NCBI RefSeq assembly: GCF_004379255.2
Contig: NC_056041.1
Span: forward strand, 14,787,559-14,851,558
DNA length: 64,000 nucleotides
DNA from: Salvia splendens
Lineage: Eukaryota > Streptophyta > Magnoliopsida > Lamiales > Lamiaceae
Direction of reading: 5' to 3'
The notes under the pieces: generated by a model
The model's database searches: none
Told to the model about the DNA's origin: nothing
Seen by the model: the letters and a program-made list of their open reading frames with translations, nothing else
Position numbers and translations under genes: made by a program
Part shown: positions 55,701 to 64,000 of the stretch, piece by piece
Layout of the letters: each line of letters starts with the position of its first letter
Numbering within the stretch: position 1 is the first letter of the stretch

Positions 55701-57500
55701 AACCCCAATAATTTCATAAAACTCGTGGCTCGGGGAATGAGCTGTGAGCATTGCCAGCGACTGTAAGGAAATTAGGCTTGGGGAAGGTTGGACGCCATGT
55801 AGTGTCACCCGGACCCCATGCTGACTGAACTCCAAGGTTTTCCCAACAAAATCGGCGGATACCTTGCCCAACGACTCCAGCCAATCCATACCCAAAACCA
55901 CATCCGGTCCGTGGATCTCCATAATGTGTAGATCAATTAGGAAGTCCACCCCTTGCACTAACAGCTTCGTACGGCGTGCGATGTGGGAGCAGATTATCGA
56001 TGCGCCGTTGCCCACATACACACGGAATGGGCGAATAGGAGTGAGTGCTAATTGTAACTGCTTCGCCACTCGCGGGTGAAGGAAGTCATGTGTACTGCCC
56101 GTATCTATAAGTATGCTCACCGTCGTTATCCCGATTGTACCCACTACATTGAAGGGACGAGATGTAGAGCCCCCTGCTAAGGACTGGAGGTGCGACAAAT
56201 CCGCAGCTATAACCGTGTCACCCTCATCCTCGGCTTCCGATTCCCCTTGACCCGCGTCGGGCTCGTCCTTGCCCACATAAGAAAGCATCTTCTGTTTGCA
56301 CACGTGGCCGGGTGTCCACTTTTCTGGGCAATGATAGCATAGGCCCTTTCGGGAACGCTCCGATTTCTCCGCGTTCGACACCCGAATCGGTCTAAAGCTT
56401 GGTTTTGCCGATTCCTTGGGTGACGGGTCCGCTTGCCCACCTGCCGGGCCTTGATTGGCCGAGGAAAATCGTGAATCCCGATTCTGCCATTTACCCCGAC
56501 TCGACGACTGCAGGCGCGCCTCGTGCGATGCCCCCAGCCGCAATGCCAACGCCATAGCCTCAGCCAGTGACCCTGGCTGTTGCAACTCCACTTTTTCCTG
56601 AAAAGGCTCCTTCAGACCAGTTATAAAAATCGGGATCAGCGCCTCCTCGGACAGCCCTTGAACTCTGTTAAGGTAGCGTTCAAACGCATCGTGATATTCA
56701 GCCACCGATCCAGTCTGAACCAATTTGGATAATGGACCAATACTGTTGCGAAAACTCTGCGGATCAAACCTGTGGCGCACGTCCTCCAAGAATTCCAGCC
56801 AAGTCACCACCGGATTGTTAGCTCGGTAATTAAAGATCCACTCGGCGGCCGGTGGTTGAAAAAGCATGACCACGTAGTGCAGGCGTTCAGAATCCGGCAT
56901 CTGTAAGTGATCGAAATAATACTCAACGCGTGAAATCCAATTCGCTGCATCCGATCCGTCAAAACGGGGCGCCTTCATGGAGAGATCCTTGGGTCTATCT
57001 GTCCTTGCCGTGGGGTGAGCCGTGCGGGGTGCATCCCACGCGGTAGGTTGGCGATATCCCTGAAAACCCCGATCGATATCACCCCCGTAACGATCCCTCG
57101 GTCTGTCCCAACTTGTGCGCTGCCTGGTATCGGGCCGAACACGGGAGGCTATAGGATTGTAGTCGTTCTGCCCATAATTGTCGTCGCGCCTGAATCCAGC
57201 GCGCAACGCGCCCCGGCGGTTACGGATATCCCCACCACGGCCGTGCCTGCCATGGATGAAAGTCCGGGGGACACCCTCGTCCGCCATCCACTCATCACGC
57301 GGGGAACGAGTCCCCTCCAAATCAACATCGTCCGAGTAGTAGGTAATTTCCGGCTCGGAGTTGCGCGGTGCCTCAATATTGTCTACACGTCTGTTCGTCG
57401 CCTTCAAACTGCTCTCTAATTGATCAAATCGGGCCAGGAGTATCTCGAAGCCGTTGGAAGGAAGAGTCGTCGCCCCTGCGACGTCTTGCGGGGGTCTCAC
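52494..57500 (-). CDS. Chromovirus gag-pol polyprotein
   Basis: An open frame of 1,668 codons without stops. In order: retrotransposon gag region (about 190-300), zinc knuckle CYHCPEKWTPGHVC (near 387-400), aspartic protease with IDTG (near 463), reverse transcriptase with FFDDILVY (near 810), RNase H with ETDASD, integrase with an HHCC zinc finger and a DDE core (MDFITGLP near 1231, SDRDSVF, YHPQSDGQTE near 1321), and a chromodomain (about 1533-1575, LVRWSDGTDSPSWEP). The last 82 residues lie within the 3' LTR and hold AEQEQSI repeats. The frame as given opens with GTG at 57500. The likely true start is ATG 57636 (MDGSDNLIPPAG), in another phase, so a single frame break near 57430-57520 is suspected. 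Function: reverse transcription and targeted integration of the element. Confidence 0.95.
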   Translation of the reverse strand: MRPPQDVAGATTLPSNGFEILLARFDQLESSLKATNRRVDNIEAPRNSEPEITYYSDDVDLEGTRSPRDEWMADEGVPRTFIHGRHGRGGDIRNRRGALRAGFRRDDNYGQNDYNPIASRVRPDTRQRTSWDRPRDRYGGDIDRGFQGYRQPTAWDAPRTAHPTARTDRPKDLSMKAPRFDGSDAANWISRVEYYFDHLQMPDSERLHYVVMLFQPPAAEWIFNYRANNPVVTWLEFLEDVRHRFDPQSFRNSIGPLSKLVQTGSVAEYHDAFERYLNRVQGLSEEALIPIFITGLKEPFQEKVELQQPGSLAEAMALALRLGASHEARLQSSSRGKWQNRDSRFSSANQGPAGGQADPSPKESAKPSFRPIRVSNAEKSERSRKGLCYHCPEKWTPGHVCKQKMLSYVGKDEPDAGQGESEAEDEGDTVIAADLSHLQSLAGGSTSRPFNVVGTIGITTVSILIDTGSTHDFLHPRVAKQLQLALTPIRPFRVYVGNGASIICSHIARRTKLLVQGVDFLIDLHIMEIHGPDVVLGMDWLESLGKVSADFVGKTLEFSQHGVRVTLHGVQPSPSLISLQSLAMLTAHSPSHEFYEIIGVDTEGAATAAAAEEEFPPDTPPEVSRILEQFRQLFSMPTGMPPRREFDHRIHLRPDSKPVNVRPYRYPYFQKNEIERQVRDMLEQGIIQRSHSPFSSPVLLIRKKDGTFRFCIDYRALNLATVPDHFPIPTADELFDELGKAKFFTKLDLRSGYHQIRMHDSDVFKTAFRTHDDHFEFLVMPFGLTNAPSTLQAAMNGIFQPLLRKCVIVFFDDILVYSPTLEEHGSHLAEVLKLLQQHQFFVKLSKCSFCGTTVEYLGHLVSDGVLKADPTKIVAMTSWPPPKKVKQLRGFLGLTGYYRRFVANYAMIAAPLTDLLKKEAFAWSPAAESAFSALKQAMTTAPVLSLPDFEKQFCIETDASDIGIGAVLIQDRHPIAYFSKKLGPRRRVASTYHKELYAIVEAIQKWRQYLLGREFIIRSDQKSLKDLLQQIVQTPDQHLYVRKLMGYRFSIEYKKGITNKVADALSRRDASNDTVGGDIRAADQLTGTDATLLAVIAHPIPRLLESLREETSRLPDLRALVDQITAGTAPPHLGFSDGLVYFKRRILLSPDSKFKRVLLTEHHCTPLAGHPGHERTFRLLSAGFYWPNMRKDVKKFVESCAVCQSTKYSTQKPAGLLQPLPIPSQVWEDVSMDFITGLPPSRGYTVIMVVVDRLSKYAHFAPLPTKFDALRVAHLFINPVVRHHGFPKTLVSDRDSVFLNATWEEMLRLSGTKLHFSTAYHPQSDGQTEVRNRGLEQYLRAFAVDRPSKWCNLLPWAELSLNCFHHAALGTSPFRALYGRDPPLLVAAPPLAATPPKVAELIRQRGSLLHELRNNLARAQQRMRDSANKHRHHVEFEEGDLVWLKLQPYRQFSVAKPLSAKLARRYYGPFEVMQRVGPVAYRLRLPEGSRIHDVFHVSLLREFVAGEGSMTHVPLPSDFVGGRPVVYPVALVDSQIMWHEGKAREHVLVRWSDGTDSPSWEPLDDIRRHFPNLNLEDKDVVKEGGVDTSIPISNERDASEQRERSAEQEQSIDASEQGEQEAEQEQSIGEREAVIESPTRRQLNPSTAATTRSLRPRNRIRPPQRLGD
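52744..52757 (-). other. Polypurine tract of the chromovirus
   Basis: AAGGAGGGGGGAGT on the minus strand directly abuts the 3' LTR, where plus-strand synthesis is primed. It is also coding, for residues just before the LTR boundary. Confidence 0.85.
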
Positions 57501-57636
57501 GCTGTTGTTGTCGCGGCTGACCGTCGCTGCGACGATTGAATGTTGATGCTCGGCGCGACGGGTCGCCGACCAGTAACTGTGCGTTGCCTCCGGTGAGGAG
57601 GCCCGCGGGTGGAATTAGGTTATCCGAGCCGTCCAT
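57424..57636 (-). CDS. Probable gag N-terminus, out of phase with gag-pol
   Basis: ATG 57636 (MDGSDNLIPPAGLL) opens 70 codons that are Arg/Gln-rich before a stop at 57424. It overlaps the long frame by 77 bp but is shifted by one base. As it starts just after the primer-binding region, it is most simply the true start of gag, separated from the rest by a frame break. A programmed frameshift cannot be excluded. It is not an independent gene in my view. Confidence 0.5.
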   Translation of the reverse strand: MDGSDNLIPPAGLLTGGNAQLLVGDPSRRASTFNRRSDGQPRQQQRETPARRRRGDDSSFQRLRDTPGPI

Positions 57637-57646
57637 GGAGAGTACG

Positions 57647-57661
57647 CAATGAAAGACACCA
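57647..57661 (-). other. Candidate primer-binding site
   Basis: TGGTGTCTTTCATTG follows the 5' LTR after two bases in element orientation. It begins TGG, as expected for pairing with a tRNA CCA end, but is not the usual initiator tRNA-Met sequence. I cannot name the tRNA. Confidence 0.4.
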
Positions 57662-57663
57662 GT

Positions 57664-58335
57664 TGTTAAGGATCTCGATCCTCAACGTCGAAGTTCCAAC
57701 ACAATCAAGAAACACGCGTCGGAATTGTCGAGCGCCCAAGAACCTTGGGTCGGCGATTCTTCCAACGAAGGGCGGCTGAGCGCGAGATCGTTCTCGTCGG
57801 CAGCCTTAGGAGAGGTTTCTTGTTTGATAAGCTATTGAGCCAAAGTTAATATTATTCATTCATAATCGTTTGCTATCACAACGGCTCTATTTATATCTAA
57901 ACCCTAGGGTTGGTTCGACCTAATCCTAATACGTTCGGGAAAGAACCAACTAAGAAAACCCGAACGGGGCTTATAATTCGCCCGACTCAATTGCCACAAA
58001 AATAATAATAATATTCCAAAAATAGAAGAAACAATAAAGACGTAAATAAAGAAGTCTACTACTAATCGATCGCGGATACGCGATCCTAATCCCCAAGCCT
58101 CTGCGGTGGTCTAATTCGGTTCCTTGGCCTCAACGACCTCGTCGTTGCTGCTGTGCTCGGGTTCAGCTGTCGGCGCGTGGGCGACTCGATAACAGCCTCT
58201 CGTTCCCCTATGCTCTGTTCCTGCTCAGCCTCTTGCTCCCCCTGCTCCGAGGCATCGATGCTCTGTTCCTGCTCAGCCGAACGCTCCCGCTGCTCCGAGG
58301 CATCACGCTCGTTACTGATAGGGATGCTCGTATCA
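57664..58335 (-). repeat. 5' LTR of the chromovirus
   Basis: Contains the promoter of the element; a TATAAATAG box lies at 57886-57894 in element orientation. It carries a second copy of the polyprotein tail sequence, which is not translated from here. Confidence 0.95.
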
Positions 58336-60125
58336 TTCGCTCAAGCGTCATCACATCGTGCATTGTTCTCTCGACGTCGTTGATGAAAGAGGTACATATG
58401 CTTGTTAGTTCGGGTTTGGTTTTCTACTCGGTTCATTGTTGATCAGTGTAATACTTAAACTTTAGAATCGAGGCATTTTCATTTTTTCGATATAGAGCAA
58501 ATGATGATTCGCGTGGAATGCGTTTGAATCTACATTGCGTGTTAGGATCTTCAGAAGTCGATCAACAGAGATTCAATTTGAAATTCAATGAAAGAGAAAC
58601 TTAGCTAGATAGAGAGCAATTGGTGGAACTGAGGGGAGGATTTTTAGGTGTTTTGAATGCTGTAACTTACTCAGATTTGTGTCAGTCTACAGGTGGGTGT
58701 AATGTGTGATTCAGTGTTTTAACAGTTCTAGAATACCATGATGCAGTGCACCACATGTATGGATGCATAAAATTCAAGGTTTATGTTGATATAAGTGCCT
58801 ATGAATCGTGTTGCATGTACTTAGATTGAACTGCAGCATATATGGGGTTGGGCAGATGTAGAGAGAGAGAGAGCATTATAACACCACCACAGATGCACAA
58901 AATTGTCGTATTTCAGAGCGTGCATACATAAGGTAGAGGTAATACAATCGAGGATTGTTAAGTTGGTGTGTAGCAGTGAAAATGATCTATTAAGTACCAC
59001 ATCTAGAGTTTGTAACAAGTGGAGCAGTTTCCATCCAAGCAAAATTTACATTAGAATCATTTGAGTTGATCTAGAAATATATAGAGGAGTATTTTGGTAT
59101 AGTCAAGATTCAAATTGTAAAGGGAACACTTGGTAGTATCATGTGGAAGAGAAGTGTAAAGAAATAGGTCTAGTTTTCTCATATGCCCTATCTGTTGTAG
59201 CTTATGATGTTACTTATATGCTTTACTGGAATTGTGTCTCTTATCTGTTCATTTAACAATGGCATGTTTCTAATTATTAGCATATTTTTTCATCAGTGAA
59301 CAACCCGAAAAAGTCTGGCCTTATAATAAACGAGACATTTCTTGGTTTGCTGAATCCAACCGAAAACTACAAAGTGTAAGCACAAAATATACTTATCTTT
59401 GGTGAAAACAGAAGATGGATTTGCTTATTCGTCCATAGGTAAGTGCTCACCTGTGCTCATGATCTAATGCTTCTCAGGTATGGTTACTTGACCAATACCA
59501 AGGTGAAGTTCATATTGGTAACAACTGATCTTGAAGTTCGAGATGTAGATGCTAGAGTTGTAAGTGTCACAATTTCGACAAATGTCTGCAACTGCTTCTT
59601 GCTCATCCTATTTTACTTACCATGAGAATTTTTTTTTTGTCTTAATGGAAACATGCTTATTCCATCTATATTACAATCATGAATCTTATATCTGTTATTG
59701 TAGTCACTTCATTTAAAACTTGACCACCAAAAACCGCAAGAAGCCACTTTTTATCATTGTTAGGCTCTTCATGCATTTGAATCTCTCCTCCTCAATCTTG
59801 TGCTCATTCAGATATATTACTATCATAATTTGGCTCAACAGCATGAAATCAGTTGCAACCAGAGTTTGATCATTATTAGTCCTTTCTTTTTACTATGCTG
59901 CATGTTGTTAATCAGATTACAAACTTTTCTATTCTGATTGTTTTTTGTGCCAATGCTTTTTCATTGTCATCTGAATTTTCACAGTTTTTCGGGAGGTTCC
60001 ACACTGCCTATGTTGATGCAGTTTCAAACCCGTTTCACATCCCGGGGAAGAAAATAACATCCAGAAAGTTTGCTGAAAGAGTTAGCACAATTGTCAAGTC
60101 CTTTGGGTTAAGTTCGGGTGGCTGA

Positions 60126-60909
60126 ATGATTTAAAGCCCCTCCTCTGTTGACATATTCACGTTGTAACTAATACATGTTGATTTTCCAAGATGCCAAATG
60201 TTTTGATTTGCATCCAATATAATCAGAAGCTGTGCATTCAAACTTGAATCTTTATGTATTTCTTTCATCTTTGATGTACCGAAAGGTCCCTGTTTCGAGT
60301 TTAATAGAACCACAATAACTTACTACTCCTAATGAGATCATTCAATCATGATTAATGCAACAAGAAGGCGACGAATCAAGATCAAGATACAAATTGCATA
60401 TAACAATAATAACAATTGCATACATCACATATCTGAGGTGTACATATATTCCTTCCCAACTCTAATGTTTCTTCCAAATTACAACTGTAGAGCCAAAACA
60501 TTCATTGCGAATATATGCACCACCTCTGTCCCAACTTAAAGACGTTTTATTTTTGGATCTATTTTGAAAAAATGATGATAATATTATTCTTTCTCTTACT
60601 TAATTTCATCTCCACTTTAATTATTTATTATCATTTCCCAAAACAGGTCAGAAAATGAAACGCCTCGCTTAGGCTGGGTGGGACGGAGTTAGTAGAAGAA
60701 AGGGGGTTATTTTTCCAGTTCCCACTGACCGAATCAGTTAAAATAGGTAAAATAAACAAATTAAAACACTTGAATTCTAAAACAGAAAATTCATACAATA
60801 GAATGCAAAAGCTATAATGAGAGAATAGTAGTAGCACATGCAGTTTATGGAATTAGAAATGAAACTCCGTTGCTGAAAACTCAGAAAATTCTTGAATAAA
60901 AGGAAGGCC
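60126..60909. other. Convergent 3' regions of TRAPPC2L and RPN3
   Basis: Three-prime untranslated sequences of the two convergent genes should lie here. A Stowaway-like MITE (about 60519-60692) separates them. No further gene. Confidence 0.5.
60519..60692. mobile_element. Stowaway-like MITE
   Basis: The right end reversed, CTAACTCCGTCCCACC, pairs imperfectly with CACCTCTGTCCCAAC at the left. Inward, AAGACGTTTTATTTTTGG pairs with the reverse of GAAAATGAAACGCCTC. A TA flanks the right side (60693-60694); the left one is uncertain. Confidence 0.55.
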
Positions 60910-63900
60910 TCAGAATTCATCATCATCCTCCTCAGCTATATGTTTAGCAAGTTCTTGCTCTTGCTGCTGTCTCTCTCTCCTCTTTTCTGCACTTTCCTTT
61001 TCTTTATGGGAGTTAGGCGGGAAACGGAGGGCACGGACAGCTTCATTGTGCATATTCAGGCAGAAGGCGATCCTCGAGTTGAATGCTATTTGAGGCTCAT
61101 TTGTGGAGTAAATGTCCCCAGTCTCCTTTGATACCATCCATCCATTAGCACGATCCAAAGTAGCATCGATTGCACCATCTCTGATTGCTTTAGAAACAAT
61201 GCTCTCAGCATCAGCAACAGGATTCGGAGAATCCAGTCTTAGCTTCTTAGCTACATCAACAAGTGAGATTCTGGAGTATGAGATGCTGATGTTCCGCAAG
61301 CCAGTCCGGATAACATTGTGCCGTAGCCTAACTATCAAATTGCTTGTTCCATCAGAGCTGAAGGTGCTGGCAAACTTCTCAGCCACAGATTTGAAGAGCT
61401 CCAAATCTCCAATACGAACAGCCTGTGCCCACAACAGAATATGTGAATGCCAAATAACTATGGGATAGAGCATTACCTATTAGAGAAGCTAAAAAAGGCT
61501 CCCATGTATTTAATACTTCCCTCCTTCCCAAACTTTTGGAATGGCCAGATAAGTCATTATCTTTTCAGTCCAAACAGCCCCAAAGATTTTACAACTTCTT
61601 AATGCCGAATAAAGTTGAATAATGATTTTGTTAATTAGCTTTTTTTTCTCAGCTATCCTGCAAATTTCACTCTCTTCATTTATAGGTTGGTTGACAAGGA
61701 CAAAAACCAGACTCTAGATAGAACAAAACCTGGACTTAAACATGAAGGTGATTCTTACGGTCAGAATTTACGAGTGTTGTACTCACATTTGTAAGCTCGA
61801 AGTATGGTCGCAGTGCCTTCTCCATCCCCTTCTGCATGAAAACAGTTCTTTCTGGAATCTCCCCAAGCAGCAAGCGGACAATCACAGCCCATTTGTTGCA
61901 CTGAACTCGGAAACCAAGGGCAGAAATGGGTGCTTTCCTGGCAGCTTGGAGCAGAGACTCTTTGGCGTCAGTATATTCTAATTGAATTGTCCTGATCTTT
62001 CCAAGGTAAAACAGATACTGAGAGAACTGCAGAAGATTCATAGATGAGAATAATTAGAATGTATAGGCATAAACTCCAACAACCTAAGTTATAGCTACCT
62101 ATAGCCAAAGAACAATTACCATCCACACCTCCCTAGACAAGATGACAACAAAATAAACCGAAATAAAACCCTAAGTAACTATATAATAGTATGAGCAGTA
62201 GTAACATGGCTGAGAGAAGTTATACTTTTGTTAATTTTCAATAATCAGAGTCTAAAAACAAATCCTTAGCAAAATAATGGATCCTCTTGATATTAATGAG
62301 TCGGAACTGAGTACAGTACAGTAAGTTATTCAGGCCCTTTACCAACCCTACAAAGACTGAGAATACATGGGAATTCATAAGCCCATTGCTTTAAATTACA
62401 TTTCACATTTTTGTCCAATTCCAAATTTCCAATATCAGTTTGACACAGGGGCAGGAAATCTGCCTTGAAACTGACCCACATAAAACTATGAATTGATTTA
62501 CCTGCTGATTTGAGTGAGCTTCAAAACGAGGAGCCTTTGATCTCAGTTTCTCTGCCATATCGTATAAGTTGTAATGGAGGTAATTCCTCAGTAACAGGTT
62601 CAGAAGTGTTTCCTGTATTATGCCAGTATGTCATCAGTCACAAAAAACAATAACAAGATTATAACTAAAGAGCGATGACAACCAACCTGACCCAACTCGT
62701 CATGGCGCATAGTCGAAGTTCGGTGTAGAGCGAGAAGATTACTGTTAAGAAATGCTATTCCATTAGATGCGACACAAGCTTACAAACAGCAGACAAATAT
62801 ACATACCCTCGTATTTCAGCAAGAGCCCCAGTAAGTTCATAGCTTAGAGAGTAGTAAAAGTAGAGCCTGGAAGCAAGGACATCAACAGTTCTTCTATTGA
62901 GATTCTTTAAACGAGCTATGCCAGCTGAAGAGCAAGCCTTAGCCTGTAGACAAACAAGAACCACCCATATATTCCAAATGTTCAGACATCATGGAAGTGA
63001 CAAGCTTCTGGTGCTAAAATAATCACACACCCATACCTCATCATATCTCTTCTGATCAATCAGAAATATCAGAACAAGCAAATAGCTATAGATCTCAAGC
63101 TCGGGTAAGGAGTGCTTTGCAGGAGTTTGGGTACCAGATGTTGCTGTATCAATTACCATATCATGCTCGTCCTCCTATAACCATAAAAAATCTAGTAAAG
63201 TGATGCTACCAATACATGCAGCCCCTTAACTTAAAGAAACGATTCAATTAGTAAACTTTATAGATAGGACAAAGAATAGAAATAGAGGGAAAACTGAAAC
63301 CATCACATATACCAACAAGTGAATGTAAAAATGTAAGAAAATTTTGGTGACAGATTAAACACATGGTCTGTATAAAATATACCAATCACCTATCAACACC
63401 TTACAAGCCGAACAACACACTCTGTACAGTAAATTCAACAATTCAGTCGAATATAGACATGTTTACCTTAGGAACATAAGAAGACAAGCGAGTATGCACG
63501 TCTGATCCTGGCAAAAGCACAAACTTAAGAAAAGCAGAAACCACAGAAGCTGTAAGATTCTTCCTCAGCTGGATTGTCCATCGAATAGCTCTGACAATCC
63601 TACGAACTTCTCTTGCATAAGCCCCCACCTCGATTAATGCAGCTATGTCCTTCAGTTCTAATACAAGAAACCAAAAATGCAAAATACAACCCAATGAAGT
63701 GCATTGATTATAAAATTGATGCTCATACTAATTTCCAATTAAGCATCAATTCCACAATATTTTCAAATGTAACAAAATACTACAGAAAATGAACTCCGAC
63801 ACTTCAAACTATATCCCCAAAGCGAATTACGATTAGGCAACGCCTTACAGTAAATCCAAAGTAAATTTGAAACGCCTAAGTAGTAAATACTGACGCTGAA

Positions 63901-63976
63901 GAGCCGAAGGAGAAGTTGATGAGACAGGATTCGATGGAGTGGGCTGCTGCTCTTTCATCTCAACGTCTTGCGTCAT
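60910..63976 (-). CDS. RPN3: 26S proteasome non-ATPase regulatory subunit RPN3 (PSMD3)
   Basis: Eight exons: 63895-63976, 63467-63657, 63037-63174, 62807-62943, 62687-62741, 62502-62612, 61787-62026 and 60910-61422. Every intron is GT-AG and the sum is 1,467 nt, 488 residues, the same length as Arabidopsis RPN3a. The start [20 protein letters not shown]-like helical repeats ([37 protein letters not shown]), the PCI domain in exon 8 ([10 protein letters not shown] to [15 protein letters not shown]) and the charged C-terminus (EEDDDEF) are all present. RPN3 is a scaffold of the 19S lid, in cytosol and nucleus, needed for proteasome assembly. It is convergent with TRAPPC2L. No lesion is seen, and the start codon lies 24 bp from the window edge. 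Confidence 0.97.
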
Positions 63977-64000
63977 TTTCTTCGAAATCTGATACACAAA

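Larger units (their letters stand above)
52072..58335 (-). mobile_element. Ty3/gypsy chromovirus retrotransposon, complete and young
   Basis: Total 6,264 bp: LTRs 52072-52743 and 57664-58335, both 672 bp and, by eye, identical except at 52124/57716 (A versus G). Flanks are TTCGC (52067-52071) and TTCGC (58336-58340). It runs on the minus strand, with the 5' LTR at the right; in that orientation the LTRs start TGATACGAGC and end CCTTAACA. It has a polypurine tract beside the 3' LTR and one long gag-pol frame with a C-terminal chromodomain, which puts it among the chromoviruses; I do not assign the clade. It lies inside an exon of TRAPPC2L, antisense to that gene. Confidence 0.97.
51786..60125 (+). 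pseudogene. TRAPPC2L: TRAPP complex subunit 2-like gene, split by a retrotransposon
   Basis: Exons 51786-51818 (MIVCVAVVGHQ), 52026-52071 continuing at 58341-58391, 59297-59375, 59478-59559 and 59985-60125. Apart from the insertion all introns are GT-AG and the frame would be 143 residues, the normal size, with landmarks NNPLYIQSF, HHIVHCSLDVVDER, NYKVYGYLTNTKVKFI, FHTAYVDAVSNPFH and VSTIVKSFGLSSGG. TRAPPC2L has a longin/sedlin fold and works in TRAPP tethering complexes of ER-Golgi and endosomal traffic and in Rab activation. Exon 2 is cut after 46 nt by the 6.26-kb chromovirus, with TTCGC duplicated. Reading into the LTR gives 26 authentic residues and a stop at about 52185. As assembled, the allele should be null unless the element is spliced out. 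Confidence 0.93.

Noticed and set aside
58153..58442. Plus-strand open frames in the right LTR
   Set aside because: Antisense of the polyprotein tail sequence duplicated in the LTR; the same frames occur in the left LTR.
1..64000. tRNA, rRNA or microRNA genes
   Set aside because: I looked for B-box-like GGTTCGAATCC words, conserved rRNA stretches and long near-perfect hairpins outside transposons and found none. The TGGTATCAGAGC words are primer-binding sites, not tRNAs.

Overview
The window is nuclear DNA of a flowering plant, most likely a eudicot. The genes have GT-AG introns, the intergenic DNA is AT-rich, and six recognisable housekeeping or stress genes sit among many DNA transposons. 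I cannot name the genus; nothing here fixes it below eudicot.

Genes, left to right: a HIPP26-type metal-binding isoprenylated protein (794-2456, minus, 2 exons); a BOI-related RING E3 ligase (16779-17502, plus, 2 exons); a PIP2 plasma-membrane aquaporin (43753-45060, plus, 4 exons); the splicing factor SYF2 (47024-50236, minus, 5 exons); the TRAPP subunit TRAPPC2L (51786-60125, plus, 5 exons, broken by a retrotransposon); and the proteasome lid subunit RPN3 (60910-63976, minus, 8 exons). All splice phases close exactly at the coordinates given. These genes share no pathway.

The rest is accessory. Between 3.8 kb and 41.8 kb lie about a dozen PIF/Harbinger-type elements with TAA/TTA target duplications. 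Three terminal-sequence families can be separated. In each, one copy carries only the Myb/SANT-like ORF1 (7014-8739, 30813-32851, 40084-41752) and another only the DDE transposase or a remnant of it (20728-22681, 36575-38480, 36481-39211). No element in the window has both genes. Twice, two elements abut and share one TAA, and once an element is nested in another.

Other mobile DNA: Stowaway-like MITEs with TA duplications, three hAT elements with 8-bp target duplications (one ending 64 bp before the aquaporin start codon, one in a SYF2 intron, one inside a Harbinger MITE), two TRIM retroelements (one in aquaporin intron 1), a 2-kb Mutator-like element, and a very young Ty3/gypsy chromovirus (52072-58335) with 672-bp LTRs differing at one base. 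The chromovirus sits inside coding exon 2 of TRAPPC2L with a perfect 5-bp duplication, which is the clearest functional event in the window.
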